Source: Mimachlamys varia
Taxonomy: Eukaryota; Mollusca; Bivalvia; Pectinida; Pectinidae
Length of the DNA stretch: 64,000 bases
Assembly (NCBI GenBank): GCA_947623455.1
Contig: OX392529.1
Coordinates: forward strand, 57,989,186-58,053,185
Direction of reading: 5' to 3'
Of the stretch, positions 30,301 through 41,301 are shown one piece after another. A model generated the notes under the pieces. That model saw only the letters and a program-made list of their open reading frames with translations, was not told where the DNA came from and ran no database searches. Every line of letters begins with the position of its first letter. Positions within the stretch are counted from its first letter, which is position 1. The position numbers and the translations under genes were made by a program.

Positions 30301-33300
30301 GCCTGTGACACTATGGGGTAGATCTCTGTAAATACTGAAGTTGATCAGACACACACAGTGGGGTTGTTTGCCTGTGATACTATGGGGTAGATCTCTGTAA
30401 ATACTGAAGTTTATCAGACACACACAGTGGAGTTGTTTGCCTGTGACACTATGGGGTAGATCTCTGTAAATACTGAAGTTTATCAGACACACACAGTGGA
30501 GTTGTTTGCCTGTGACACTATGGGGTAGATCTCTGGTAAATACTGAAGTTTATCAGACACACACAGTGGAGTTGTTTGCCTGTGACACTATGGGTTAGAT
30601 CTCTGGTAAATACTGAAGTTTATTGGATACACACAGTGGAGTTGTTTGCCTGTGATACTATGGGGTAGATCTCTGTAAATACCGAAGTTTATCAGACACA
30701 CACAGTGGAGTTGTTTGTCTGTGATACTATGGGGTAGATCTCTGTAATACTGAAGTTTATCAGACACACACAGTGGAGTTGTTTGCCTGTGATACTATGG
30801 GGTAGATCTCTGTAAATACTGAAGTTCATCAGACACACACAGTGGAGTTGTTTGCCTGTGATACTATGGGGTAGATCTCTGGTAAATACTGAAGTTGATC
30901 AGACACACACAGTGGAGTTGTTTGCCTGTGATACTATGGGGTAGATCTCTGTAAATACTGAAGTTTATCAGACACACACAGTGGAGTTGTTTGTCTGTGA
31001 TACTATGGGGTAGATCTCTGTAATACTGAAGTTTATCAGACACACACAGTGGAGTTGTTTGCCTGTGATACTATGGGGTAGATCTCTGTAAATACTGAAG
31101 TTTATCAGACACACACAGTGGAGTTGTTTGCCTGTGACACTATGGGGTAGATCTCTGGTAAATACTGAAGTTGATCAGACACACACAGTGGAGTTGTTTG
31201 CCTGTGATACTATGGGTTAGATCTCTGTAAATACTGAAGTTTATCAGACACACACAGTGGGGTTGTTTGCCTGTGACACTATGGGTTAGATCTCTGTAAA
31301 TACTGAAGTTTATCAGACACACACAGTGGAGTTGTTTGCCTGTGATACTATGGGGTAGATCTCTGGTAAATACTGAAGTTGATCAGACACACACAGTGGA
31401 GTTGTTTGCCTGTGATACTATGGGGTAGATCTCTGTAAATACTGAAGTTGATCAGACACACACAGTGGAGTTGTTTGCCTGTGATACTATGGGGTAGATC
31501 TCTGTAAATACTGAAGTTTATCAGACACACACAGTGGAGTTGTTTGCCTGTGACACTATGGGGTAGATCTCTGGTAAATACGGAAGTTTATTGGATACAC
31601 ACAGTGGAGTTGTTTGCCTGTGACACTATGGGGTAGATCTCTGTAAATACTGAAGTTTATCAGACACACACAGTGGAGTTGTTTGCCTGTGACACTATGG
31701 GGTAGATCTCTGGTAAATACGGAAGTTTATTGGATACACACAGTGGAGTTGTTTGCCTGTGACACTATGGGTTAGATCTCTGTAAATACTGAAGTTTATT
31801 GGATACACACAGTGGAGTTGTTTGCCTGTGACACTATGGGGTAGATCTCTGTAAATACTGAAGTTTATCAGACACACACAGTGGAGTTGTTTGCCTGTGA
31901 TACTATGGGTTAGATCTCTGGTAAATACTGAAGTTTATCAGACACACACAGTGGGGTTGTTTGTCTGTGATACTATGGGGTAGATCTCTGTAAATACTGA
32001 AGTTTATCAGACACACACAGTGGGGTTGTTTGTCTGTGATACTATGGGGTAGATCTCTGTAAATACGGAAGTTTATCAGACACACACAGTGGAGTTGTTT
32101 GCCTGTGACACTATGGGGTAGATCTCTGTAAATACTGAAGTTTATCAGACACACACAGTGGGGTTGTTTGCCTGTGACACTATGGGGTAGATCTCTGGTA
32201 AATACTGAAGTTTATCAGACACACACAGTGGAGTTGTTTGTCTGTGATACTATGGGGTAGATCTCTGGTAAATACTGAAGTTTATCAGACACACACAGTG
32301 GAGTTGTTTGCCTGTGACACTATGGGTTAGATCTCTGTAAATACTGAAGTTTATCAGACACACACAGTGAAGTTGTTTGTCTGTGATACTATGGGGTAGA
32401 TCTCTGTAAATACTGAAGTTTATCAGACACACACAGTGGAGTTGTTTGTCTGTGATACTATGGGGTAGATCTCTGTAAATACTGAAGTTTATCAGACACA
32501 CACAGTGGAGTTGTTTGCCTGTGACACTATGGGGTAGATCTCTGTAAATACTGAAGTTTATCAGACACACACAGTGGAGTTGTTTGCCTGTGATACTATG
32601 GGGTAGATCTCTGTAAATACTGAAGTTTATCAGACACACACAGTGGAGTTGTTTGCCTGTGATACTATGGGGTAGATCTCTGTAAATACTGAAGTTTATC
32701 AGACACACACAGTGGGGTTGTTTGTCTGTGACACTATGGGGTAGATCTCTGTAAATACTGAAGTTTATTGGATACACACATTGGAGTTGTTTGCCTGTGA
32801 CACTATGGGGTAGATCTCTGTAAATACTGAAGTTTATCAGACACACACAGTGGAGTTGTTTGCCTGTGATACTATGGGTTAGATCTCTGTAAATACTGAA
32901 GTTTATCAGACACACACAGTGGAGTTGTTTGTCTGTGACACTATGGGGTAGATCTCTGTAAATACTGAAGTTTATCAGACACACACAGTGGAGTTGTTTG
33001 CCTGTGATACTATGGGGTAGATCTCTGTAAATACTGAAGTTTATCAGACACACACAGTGGAGTTGTTTGCCTGTGACACTATGGGGTAGATCTCTGTAAA
33101 TACTGAAGTTTATCAGACACACACAGTGGAGTTGTTTGCCTGTGATACTATGGGGTAGATCTCTGTAAATACTGAAGTTTATCAGACACACACAGTGGAG
33201 TTGTTTGCCTGTGATACTATGGGGTAGATCTCTGGTAAATACTGAAGTTTATCAGACACACACAGTGGAGTTGTTTGCCTGTGATACTATGGGGTAGATC

Positions 33301-34397
33301 TCTGGTAAATACTGAAGTTTATCAGACACACACAGTGGAGTTGTTTGCCTGTGACACTATGGGGTAGATCTCTGGTAAATACTGAAGTTTATCAGACACA
33401 CACAGTGGAGTTGTTTGCCTGTGACACTATGGGGTAGATCTCTGGTAAATACTGAAGTTTATCAGACACACACAGTGGAGTTGTTTGTCTGTGACACTAT
33501 GGGGTAGATCTCTGGTAAATACTGAAGTTTATCAGACACACACAGTGGAGTTGTTTGCCTGTGATACTATGGGGTAGATCTCTGGTAAATACTGAAGTTT
33601 ATCAGACACACACAGTGGAGTTGTTTGCCTGTGACACTATGGGGTAGATCTCTGGTAAATACTGAAGTTTATCAGACACACACAGTGGGGTTGTTTGCCT
33701 GTGACACTATGGGGTAGATCTCTGTAAATACTGAAGTTTATCAGACACACACAGTGGAGTTGTTTGCCTGTGACACTATGGGGTAGATCTCTGGTAAATA
33801 CTGAAGTTTATTGGATACACACAGTGGAGTTGTTTGTCTGTGACACTATGGGGTAGATCTCTGTAAATACTGAAGTTTATCAGACACACACAGTGGAGTT
33901 GTTTGCCTGTGATACTATGGGGTAGATCTCTGTAAATACTGAAGTTTATCAGACACACACAGTGGAGTTGTTTGCCTGTGATACTATGGGGTAGATCTCT
34001 GTAAATACTGAAGTTTATCAGACACACACAGTGGGGTTGTTTGTCTGTGATACTATGGGGTAGATCTCTGTAATACTGAAGTTTATCAGACACACACAGT
34101 GGAGTTGTTTGCCTGTGATACTATGGGGTAGATCTCTGTAATACTGAAGTTTATCAGACACACACAGTGGAGTTGTTTGCCTGTGATACTATGGGGTAGA
34201 TCTCTGTAAATACTGAAGTTTATCAGACACACACAGTGGAGTTGTTTGCCTGTGACACTATGGGGTAGATCTCTGTAAATACTGAAGTTTATCAGACACA
34301 CACAGTGGAGTTGTTTGCCTGTGATACTATGGGGTAGATCTCTGTAATACTGAAGTTTATCAGACACACACAGTGGAGTTGTTTGCCTGTGACACTA

Positions 34398-34524
34398 CAG
34401 TTAGGTATTTTTCTTATATAGCTTTCCCATAGACTGCAACTGACAACTCGCCCCACTGAGATATACATTAAAAAGCAAAACCCTGTAGTGACAGAGAAAA
34501 ATAACCTCCCTATATATTCAATTC
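34398..34524. other. unique sequence at the satellite edge
   Basis: AT-rich sequence after the broken last satellite unit. No reading frame, repeat or RNA gene is recognised here. Confidence 0.6.
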
Positions 34525-34965
34525 AATTCAGTTCAATTTTATTTATAGCACTTTTATAATTACATGAGTAATTTGATGGCTATATTTACACAACAATACA
34601 ATTAAAGTAACAAACATAATTAACAACAAAGACAACAATTACTTAGTTCACAAAATTAAAGTGTTAATGTTAAGCCCATCTTCCTCAGTTTTAATGACTG
34701 TTTAATAAACCAGCATTTCTTATTAATTAACTTTGTATTATTTGATGTAAATGTGTTGAAAAGTTTACCTGGTCGCTCAATGAAGAATCATATAAACTTT
34801 TAATTTGTGAAAAGTATTCTTGTCTTGCAGATTGATATTTTGGACAGTGGAAAAAGAAAGGGAGTTCGTCCTCAAGTAAATAACATGTATTTATGTGTGC
34901 GAATATACTTGGATATAATAAATTTACCTCATTATAAGTGTCATGGGCAAACAACCTCCCTTCGT
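34525..34965 (-). mobile_element. 3' end of a non-LTR retrotransposon (LINE) fragment
   Basis: Read on the minus strand, 34,954-34,727 encodes about 75 residues containing LEDELPFFFHCPKYQSAR. This resembles the Cys/His-containing C-terminal tail seen in many LINE ORF2 proteins (E-x-HFFFHCPxY-x2-R). Downstream on the same strand is an AT-rich stretch ending in short ATTGAATTGA-type repeats at about 34,525-34,545, as in LINEs that end in a short tandem repeat instead of poly(A). Reverse transcriptase and endonuclease are absent, so this is a severely 5'-truncated copy. The assignment rests on the short peptide motif and the 3' tail; the clade is not determined. Confidence 0.55.
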
Positions 34966-34975
34966 GACTTATTTT

Positions 34976-35085
34976 GATACCCCACTATGTTGATACCCCA
35001 CTATGTACTATTTAATATTTGATACCCCACTATGTACTATTTAATATTTGATACCCCACTTTGTGCTATTTATTTGAACCCCATA
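34976..35085. repeat. 29-bp minisatellite (GATACCCCACTATGTACTAT type)
   Basis: About three to four copies of GATACCCCACTATGTACTAT followed by TTAATATTT. They degrade on the right into related CCCCATAATG and CCCCATTGAATG motifs. No coding function is seen. Confidence 0.85.
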
Positions 35086-35244
35086 ATGTGTTTAACTCGT
35101 TTACCCCATTGAATGTGCATCTCGTAAAAATTCTCAATGTATACCCCACAATTGTTATTAATACAGATGGAGGTGTACGTACCCCACAATGATTTTAGCA
35201 GAAAAAATGCACATTGTATCTCTCTGGTTTGAGTGATTAGTGAG

Positions 35245-35534
35245 TGCCACACCCTTGCAGACACCCCACCCCAAAACTATACAGAAACAAACACAATCAT
35301 GATATTATCATTGATGTAAGGGTCTAGCCCAGCCCTAGGGACCTTGGTTCTCAGTTTAGCTTTAAAGTGGTGAGTTGAGATACCCACTCATTAACCTATC
35401 TTTACTTTATAATACTTCAGTGAGATTTCTTTGGGTCTGTCCCTGCCCATAGCATCTTTTAAAAAATATTTTACCATGATTACCTTGATATCATTTTTTC
35501 CAGCTGAGCGATACAGGTCAGAGGGCCTGTTGTT
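35245..35534 (+). mobile_element. family C repeat, 3' remnant
   Basis: Matches the 3' half of the element ending at 41,129. Shared landmarks are CACACCCTTGCAGAC, the CCCCACCC-AAAACTATA segment, CACAATCATGATA, TTTGGGTCTGTCCCTG and AATATTTTACCA. It ends CCAGCTGAGCGATACAGG, then a degenerate palindrome and CTGTTGTT. The tandem core and the 5' end are missing. Confidence 0.7.
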
Positions 35535-35802
35535 TAAAATATCAGAAAAAGAAGACAATTGCTATTGAGGCTAAATTAAGCCTTAGGGTATGCTTTAGCA
35601 TTCATAGCTTACCAAACATCGCTGGATTACTCGTAAAGCCAGATAATTGCAAATGTTATCACTGTATCGACTTGTTTATGTCGCTGAAGCGACCAAATCA
35701 TTGTTGCAGTACTACTTGCACTTACAGTGATTGAGATAATATCTGTTATCCAATAGAAAGTCAATTGAGAACTCAGGTCTAAGTCCATTACGTTGGGTGT
35801 AT
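35535..35802. other. unassigned interval
   Basis: AT-rich sequence with no supported gene or repeat. No upstream CRAT exon is recognisable here, although one would be expected somewhere 5' of 37,051. Confidence 0.5.
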
Positions 35803-35958
35803 GGTACCCTAAAATCTGGATAATAGGCCGCAGCTTATTTTCTTTTTTGGTAAGGATCGAATCCCAGGGTTATTTTTGAAGGCAAGCCTATTTTCAAGGT
35901 CGTCTTATTTTCGAAGCCATTTTCCAGTAAGGCAAGTAAGACAGCCGTCTTCAATTGT

Positions 35959-36254
35959 TTTAGACCATAACGTGTTGTTTAGGACCATAACTTGTTGTTT
36001 AGGACCATAACTTGTTGTTTAGGACCATAACGTGTTGTTTAGGACCATAACGTGTTGTTTAGGACCATAACTTGTTGTTTAGGACCATAACGTGTTGTTT
36101 AGGACCATAACGTGTTGTTTAGGACCATAACATGTTGTTTAGGACCATAACGTGTTGTTTAGGACCATAACTTGTTGTTTAGGACCATAACGTGTTGTTT
36201 AGGACCATAACGTGTTGTTTAGGACCATAACGTGTTGTTTAGGACCATAACGTG
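35959..36254. repeat. 20-bp minisatellite, about 15 copies
   Basis: Nearly perfect repeats of AGGACCATAACGTGTTGTTT. Almost all variation is at one base (CGTG, CTTG or CATG), so the amplification is recent or well homogenised. It lies inside the TIR-bounded element. Confidence 0.97.
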
Positions 36255-36599
36255 AACACTGGAATGATTTACGGCATCATGCTGGCCGGACTGATTTTGT
36301 TCCAATTTTGAGCTCCGATGTTGACATTTATTTAATGCCGATAGGCCTATGTGGGAATCAACTGCTAATGCAATAGAGAAACTAATGCTTAATGATTAAA
36401 ATAGTGCCTTCCCTCTGAAGAAATAATTTCACTGAAAACGGGAATTTTTTTATACGTAGAATCTAGATCTTAGACTCTTCAGTTATATATATATACATAT
36501 ATGCGATGCTAAGCAAATGGGGTTTCAATGATAAAAAAAAACACAGGGTTATGATCAAGTGACAAGATGACAAATAAATATAGTAAGCTTATTTTTGAG

Positions 36600-36895
36600 A
36601 CTTACTTACAAGTACGGCCTATTTTCAAAGCCGGCATATTTTCAAGATATAGTTGACTGCAAGAAATCCAAGGCTTAAGTACGGCCTATTTTCAAAGCCG
36701 GCATATTTTCAAGATATATTTGACTGCAAGGAATCCAAGGTTTACTTACAAGTACGGCCTATTTTCAAAGCCGGCATATTTTCAAGATATAGTTGACTGC
36801 AAGGAATCCAAGGTTTACTTACAAGTACGGCCTATTTTCAAAGCCGGCATATTTTCAAGATATATTTGACTGCAAGGAATTCAAGGCATATTTTC
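36600..36895. repeat. 67/73-bp tandem repeat, about four copies
   Basis: Units contain AGTACGGCCTATTTTCAAAG, GCCGGCATATTTTCAAGATA and TTGACTGCAAGGAATCCAAG. Copies start at about 36,611, 36,678, 36,751 and 36,824, giving spacings of 67, 73 and 73. A decayed partial copy follows to about 36,915. Confidence 0.9.
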
Positions 36896-37050
36896 AAGAC
36901 TGTCCTATTTTCGATTCAGGCTTATTATCAAGATTTTAGGGTAACCTATAAAGAGGGTGTTGAAGTAATATTATGATAAACTGTAGGTTGCTATATGTCG
37001 TTGTAAGCAGAAAGCAAGGATATTTACATGTATCATGTAATACATTGCAG

Positions 37051-37188
37051 GTGATACAAGGAATGGGTATTGATCGCCATCTCTTAGGACTCAAACTAGC
37101 AGCAATAAAAAATGGCATGAATGTGCCTGATCTCCACATGGATATGGCTTACACCCTCAGTACACACTTCAGGATGTCCACCAGTCAG
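37051..37188 (+). CDS. CRAT: carnitine O-acetyltransferase, third-from-last coding exon
   Basis: The phase-0 exon lies between acceptor CATTGCAG and donor CAG/GTAATT and encodes 46 residues. It contains IDRHLLGLKL, DMAYTLSTHF and ends MSTSQ. Family knowledge: carnitine acyltransferases transfer acetyl groups between CoA and carnitine in mitochondria and peroxisomes. In mammalian CRAT the Arg of DRHL (R518, here the codon at 37,075) and the Ser-Thr-Ser motif (552-554, here 37,177-37,185) contact carnitine. The spacing between them is identical here (34 residues), with no gap. The catalytic His would be in earlier exons, which are not seen. The ATG at 36,973 in the same frame is intronic and is not a start. 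Carnitine octanoyltransferase is the main alternative; the overall match favours CRAT. Confidence 0.93.
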
Positions 37189-37408
37189 GTAATTATTATA
37201 GAGGTGACGGTAACCAGTTGGTAATTTGGATATTGTATTTATTAGCTCATGCATTCTTTATAGGTGGATTGCAGAGTTGAATTGCAGACATTTGGAGCTT
37301 ATGTTATGATGTGGTTTTCATCGTCTGTCTGTCCTGCGTACGTCAACTTTTCCTTTAAGGATCTTGAACTCTTGTGAAAAGTCGAAATTTTCTGACAACT
37401 AACCTTTT
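37189..37408 (+). other. start of the 4.0-kb CRAT penultimate intron
   Basis: The intron runs 37,189-41,214 (GT...AG). Most of it is the family A and C elements listed separately. In this first part, 37,310-37,380 resembles the CCGTC-rich leader and TTTTCCTTTAA segment of family A, so it may be an older A fragment. Confidence 0.6.
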
Positions 37409-40037
37409 TTTAGATCACCTGGCCCGAAGGTGGTGCAGCGTCCGTCGTCCGTCCGTCCGTCCGTCCGTCCGTCCTGCGTCCGTCAACTTTTTCCTTTAAA
37501 CGACTTCTTCTAAAATACTGAAAGGCCCAGTGACATGAAATTTGGCCGGTAGATTTATTGGAAGGAGCTGAACAAAGTTTGCGAAAAAAAATCACTTTGA
37601 CCTAATTTCAAGGTCACAGGGGTCAAAAATGTCCTTCAAACAACTTCTCTAAAATACCGTCAGCCATAGAGACTTCATATTTGACCAGTAGCTTCCTTGG
37701 ATGAAGCCAAATAAAGTTTGCGAAAAAAAATGACCTTGACCAATATTCGAGGTCACAGTGAGGTTAAATCTATTTTAACCTTTAAACAACTTCTTCTGAA
37801 ATACCAAAAGCCCTAGAAGCATGGCATTTGGCTGAAAGGTTCCTTGGATGAAGCCCAACAAAGTTTGCGAAAAAAAATGACCTTGACCTATATTTAAGGT
37901 CACAAGGGTCAAATCTGTTAAAACCTTTAAACGACTTCTTCTGAAATACCAAAAGCCCTAGAAGCTTGATATTTGGCTGAAATGTTTCTTGGATGAAGTC
38001 CGATAAAGTCTGCAGAAAAAAATGACCTTGACCTATATTCAAGGTCACAAGGGTCAAATCTGTTAAAGCCTTCAAACGACTTTCTGAAATACCAAAAGCC
38101 CTAGAAGCTTGATATTTGGCTGAAAGGTTCCTTAGATGAAGCCCGACAAAGTTTGTGAAAAGAAATGACCTTGACTAATATTCAAGGTCACAGGAGTCAA
38201 ATCATTTGAAACCTTCAAACGACTTCTTCTGAAATACCAAAAGCCCTGGAAGTATGATATTTAGCTGAAAGGTTCCTTGGATGAAGACCGACAAAGTTTG
38301 CGAAAAGAAATGACCTTGACCTATATTCAAGGTCACAGGGGTCAAACCTTTAAACAACTTCTGAAATACCAAAAGCCCTGGAAGCATGATATTTAGCTGA
38401 AAGGTTCCTTGGATGAAGCCCGACAAAGTTTGCGAAAAGAAATGACCTTGACCTATATTCAAGGTCACAGGGGTCAAATCTGTTAAAAACTTTAAACGAC
38501 TTCTTCTGAAATACCAAAAGCCCTGGAAGCATGATATTTAGCTGAAAGGTTCCTTGGATGAAGCCCGACAAAGTTTGCGAAAAAAAATGACCTTGACCTA
38601 TATTCAAGGTCACAAGGGTCAAATCTATTAAAGCCTTCAAACGACTTCTTCTGATATACCAAAAGCCCTAGAAGCATGATATTTGGCTGGAAGGTTCCTT
38701 GGATGAAGCCCGACAAAGTTTTCGAAAAGAAATGACCTTGACTTACATTCAAGGTCAAAGGGGTGAAATCTGTTAAAACCTTCGAACGACTTCTTCTGAA
38801 ATACCAAAAGCCCTAGAAGCATGATATTTGGCTGAAAGGTTCCTTGGATGAAGCCCGACAAATTTGCGAAAAGAAATGACCTTGACTTATATTCAAGGTC
38901 ACAGGGGTCAAATCTGTTAGAACCTTTAAACGACTTCTTCTGAAATACCAAAAGCCCTAGAAGCATGGCATTTGGCTGAAAGGTTCCTTGGATGAAGCCC
39001 GACAAAGTTTGCGAAAAGAAATGACCTTGATCTATATTCAAGGTCACAGGGTTCAAATCTGTTAAAACCTTTAAACGACTACTTCTGAAATACCAAAAGC
39101 CCTAGAAGCTTGATATTTGGCTGAAATGTTTCTTGGATGAAGTCCGATAAAGTCTGCAGAAAAAAATGACCTTGACCTATATTCAAGGTCACAAGGGTCA
39201 AATCTGTTAAAGCCTTCAAACGACTTTCTGAAATACCAAAAGCCCTAGAAGCTTGATATTTGGCTGAAAGGTTCCTTAGATGAAGCCCGACAAAGTTTGC
39301 GAAAAGAAATAACCTTGACTTATATTCAAGGTCACAGGAGTCAAATCTGTTGAAACCTTCAAACGACTTCTTCTGAAATACCAAAAGCCCTGGAAGCATG
39401 ATATTTAGCTGAAAGGTTCCTTGGATGAAGGCCGACAAAGTTTGCGAAAAGAAATGACCTTGACCTATATTCAAGGTCACAGGGGTCAAACCTTTTAACA
39501 ACTTCTGAAATACCAAAAGCCCTGGAAGCATGATATTTAGCTGAAAGGTTCCGTGGATGAAGCCCGACAAAGTTTGCGAAAAGAAATGACCTTGACCTAT
39601 ATTCAAGGTCACAGGGGTCAAATCTGTTAAAACCTTCAAACTACTTCTTCTGAAGTACCAAAAGCCCTAGAAGCATGATATTTGGCTGAAAGGTTCCTTG
39701 GATGAAGCTTGACAAACTTTCGGAAGGAAAATGAGCTTGACCCATATAAAGGTCACAGTGGTCAAATCGGTTAAAAGCTTTCAGCGACTTCTTCTGATAA
39801 ACCCAAATGCCTAGAGACATGATATTTGGCTAGTAGCATCCTGGGATGAAGCGAAACAAAATTTGAAAATGAAAATAATGTTGTCTTATAAGGTCACAGG
39901 GGTAAAATATGTTTAAATCTTAACATGTTCATCTAAATGTCTTACAGTAAAAATTTTGGGGGACTTTAGAGTTACACTATAATATAAGTCAGAGATTGAT
40001 ACCAGGTGAGCCATGCAGGCCCATTGGGCCTCTTGTT
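37409..40037 (+). mobile_element. family A element (Helentron-like, non-autonomous), about 2.6 kb
   Basis: The 5' end is TAGATCACCTGGCCCGAAGG, a damaged left stem arm with the right arm deleted, followed by a CCGT-rich leader (37,437-37,475). About 15 units of roughly 145 bp follow. Each contains CTTCTTCTGAAATACCAAAA, GATATTTGGCTGAAAGGTTC, AAGTTTGCGAAAA and TGACCTTGACCT...TCAAGGTCA. The 3' end has CCAGGTGAGC (40,002-40,011), the palindrome GGCCCATTGGGCC (40,018-40,030) and TCTTGTT. A block of about eight units is duplicated inside it (about 37,950-38,480 and 39,090-39,620). The element sits in a CRAT intron in the sense orientation. Confidence 0.8.
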
Positions 40038-40109
40038 TAAATTTAATTTGTTTCAGAATTTGATAATATATTATTTAAACCTCATTGTATCTAAAGAAAA
40101 AAAGACTTT

Positions 40110-41129
40110 AATTCATATAAGCCTGAAAACTTCTTTTAATCCTTTGGGAAGGGGAACTGATTTTGCATTAATGGTGACTCTTACCCCTAAGGGTCAAAAG
40201 AGGTGGGGCCCAATAGAGGAAATATAGATAATTCCTTTAAATCACTCCTTGTCATAAAGTTTTGAATGCATTTGAACCAAATTTGGTCAGAAGCATCCTT
40301 TGGGGAAAGGGAACAGATTTTGAATAAATAGTGAACCTGACTTTTAAGGGGCCAGAGAGGCAGGGCCCAATAGGGGAAATACAGGTTAAGCCTTTTGATC
40401 GCTACTAGTCCTAAAGGACTGAATGGATTTGAACCGAATTTGGTCAAAAATATCCTTTGGGGAAGGGAAACAGATTTTGCATAAATGGTGATCATGACTC
40501 CCCAAGGGCTGGAGTGGCTTGGCTCAATAAGGGAAATGGTGGTAAAGCATTTTAAATCAATACTTAAGTCCTAAAGTACTAAATTGATTTGAACCAAATT
40601 TGGTAAGAAATATCCCTTAGGGACAACAAATGGATGTTGCATGAATTGTGACTCTGACCCCACCTAGGGACAGGGGGGGTGGGGCCTGAGTCAGCTTTCA
40701 AACGTTGAGATCCCCACCCCAAAACTGTATATACTGTGTATATCATTTATGCTGGGCATAAAGAGATGATCACAAACATGATTTAAGGTCTGCCTCGCCC
40801 TTGCAGACTTAACTCCTGAGTAATAACTTTTAAACAATTGAAATCCCCACCCAAAAACAATATATATAATACTGCTGGCTATAAAGAGACACAATCATGA
40901 TAGTAGCATTGATGTTAGTGTCTAACACACTATTAGTTTCTTAGTTGAACTGGAAAACAGATGGAATACCAACCAATTAACCAATTTTGTAATTTATGCT
41001 GATATGCTTCATTGATTAGTTTTTGGGTCTGTCCCTGTCCATGGGATCTTTATTAAAAAATATTTTACCAAGATTTCCTAGATACTGATGTATCCAGGTG
41101 AGCAATACAGGCCCTCTGGGCCTCTTGTC
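40110..41129 (+). mobile_element. family C element with 153-bp tandem units
   Basis: Three to four units of about 153 bp share GATTTGAACCAAATTTGGTC, ATCCTTTGGGGAAGGG and GGGGCCCAATAGGGGAAAT. Two shorter tail units (CCCTTGCAGACTTAACTCC, GAGATCCCCACCC) follow. The 3' end has the layout of family A: CCAGGTGAGC (41,094-41,103), palindrome GGCCCTCTGGGCC (41,110-41,122), then TCTTGT. No clear 5' stem-loop is visible, so the copy may be 5'-truncated. Confidence 0.7.
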
Positions 41130-41214
41130 ATAAAGATGTTATTTGAAACAGAATATAAGCATAATGGTTTTAGTTATGACATTAAAGTATTAACTAACTA
41201 CTTTGAATCTTAAG

Positions 41215-41301
41215 GTGCCCGCACGCTCGGACTCAGTACTGGTGTTTGGTCCTGTTGTTCCTGATGGCTACGGTGTGTGTTATAACCCACAGGAGTCACA
41301 G
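41215..41301 (+). CDS. CRAT: carnitine O-acetyltransferase, penultimate coding exon
   Basis: This 29-codon, phase-0 exon (acceptor CTTAAG, donor CAG/GTATGT) continues straight from STSQ into VPARSDSVLVFGPVVPDGYG followed by VCYNPQESQ. The FGPVVPDGYGVCYNP core is strongly conserved in CRAT and places this exon in the C-terminal carnitine/acyl-binding half. At the site of mammalian Met564, the residue reported to block the acyl-chain tunnel, the codon gives Leu. That is still bulky, so a short-chain acyl preference is inferred. The last 24 bases of the exon resemble the 27-bp repeat that fills the next intron, so the true donor at 41,302 is the first of a long series of similar sites. Confidence 0.94.

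Larger units (their letters stand above)
1..34397. repeat. 69/70-bp satellite array, over 34 kb, open at the left edge
   Basis: Head-to-tail units begin AAGTTTATCAGACACACACA and continue through GTGGAGTTGTTTGCCTGTGA, CACTATGGGGTAGATCTCTG and GTAAATACTG. Two length forms alternate: 70 bp (CTCTGGTAAATACTG) and 69 bp (CTCTGTAAATACTG); a rarer 68-bp form (CTCTGTAATACTG) appears at about 30.7, 31.0 and 34.1-34.4 kb. Recurrent variant sites include TTTATCAG/TTGATCAG/TTTATTGG, GCCTG/GTCTG, GACAC/GATAC, GAGTTG/GGGTTG, GGGGTAG/GGGTTAG. The same variants recur in different combinations, as expected from unequal exchange and gene conversion. No other sequence interrupts the array. It stops inside a unit at GACACTAC, followed by unique DNA. 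There is no sign of a host gene in it. Confidence 0.98.
35803..36946. mobile_element. 1.14-kb TIR-bounded element (MITE-like) with internal minisatellites
   Basis: The ends are inverted repeats of about 27-28 bp with a few mismatches or indels. The left end is 35,803-35,829 (starts GGTACCCTAAAATCT) and the right end is 36,919-36,946 (reverse complement starts GGTTACCCTAAAATCTT). A possible 3-bp target duplication TAT flanks it (35,800-35,802 and 36,947-36,949). There is no transposase. The interior holds a 20-bp array, a 67/73-bp array and scattered CCTATTTTCAAG motifs. The superfamily is not assigned; a 3-bp duplication would fit a PIF/Harbinger-like element, but this is weak. Confidence 0.6.

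Noticed and set aside
182..34367. Many minus-strand open frames of a 23-residue repeat (INFSIYRDLPHS...) across the satellite
   Set aside because: 69 bp is 23 codons, so an open frame persists through runs of 69-bp units and stops at each 70-bp unit. Variants at fixed sites often change amino acids, starts are mostly non-ATG, and there is no signal peptide or flanking gene structure.
1..34397. CRISPR-like regular repeat
   Set aside because: Units abut directly with no unique spacers, and the context is eukaryotic.
1..34397. Centromeric identity of the satellite
   Set aside because: Array size and block structure would allow it, but there is no recognisable CENP-B-like box and it adjoins a gene. 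Sequence alone cannot show it; CENP-A ChIP would.
35070..35264. 64-residue minus-strand frame
   Set aside because: No domain, partly overlapping minisatellite and family C sequence; likely chance.
36973..37050. ATG-started extension of the CRAT exon frame
   Set aside because: This stretch precedes a clear acceptor (CATTGCAG), does not resemble CRAT, and CRAT cannot begin here.
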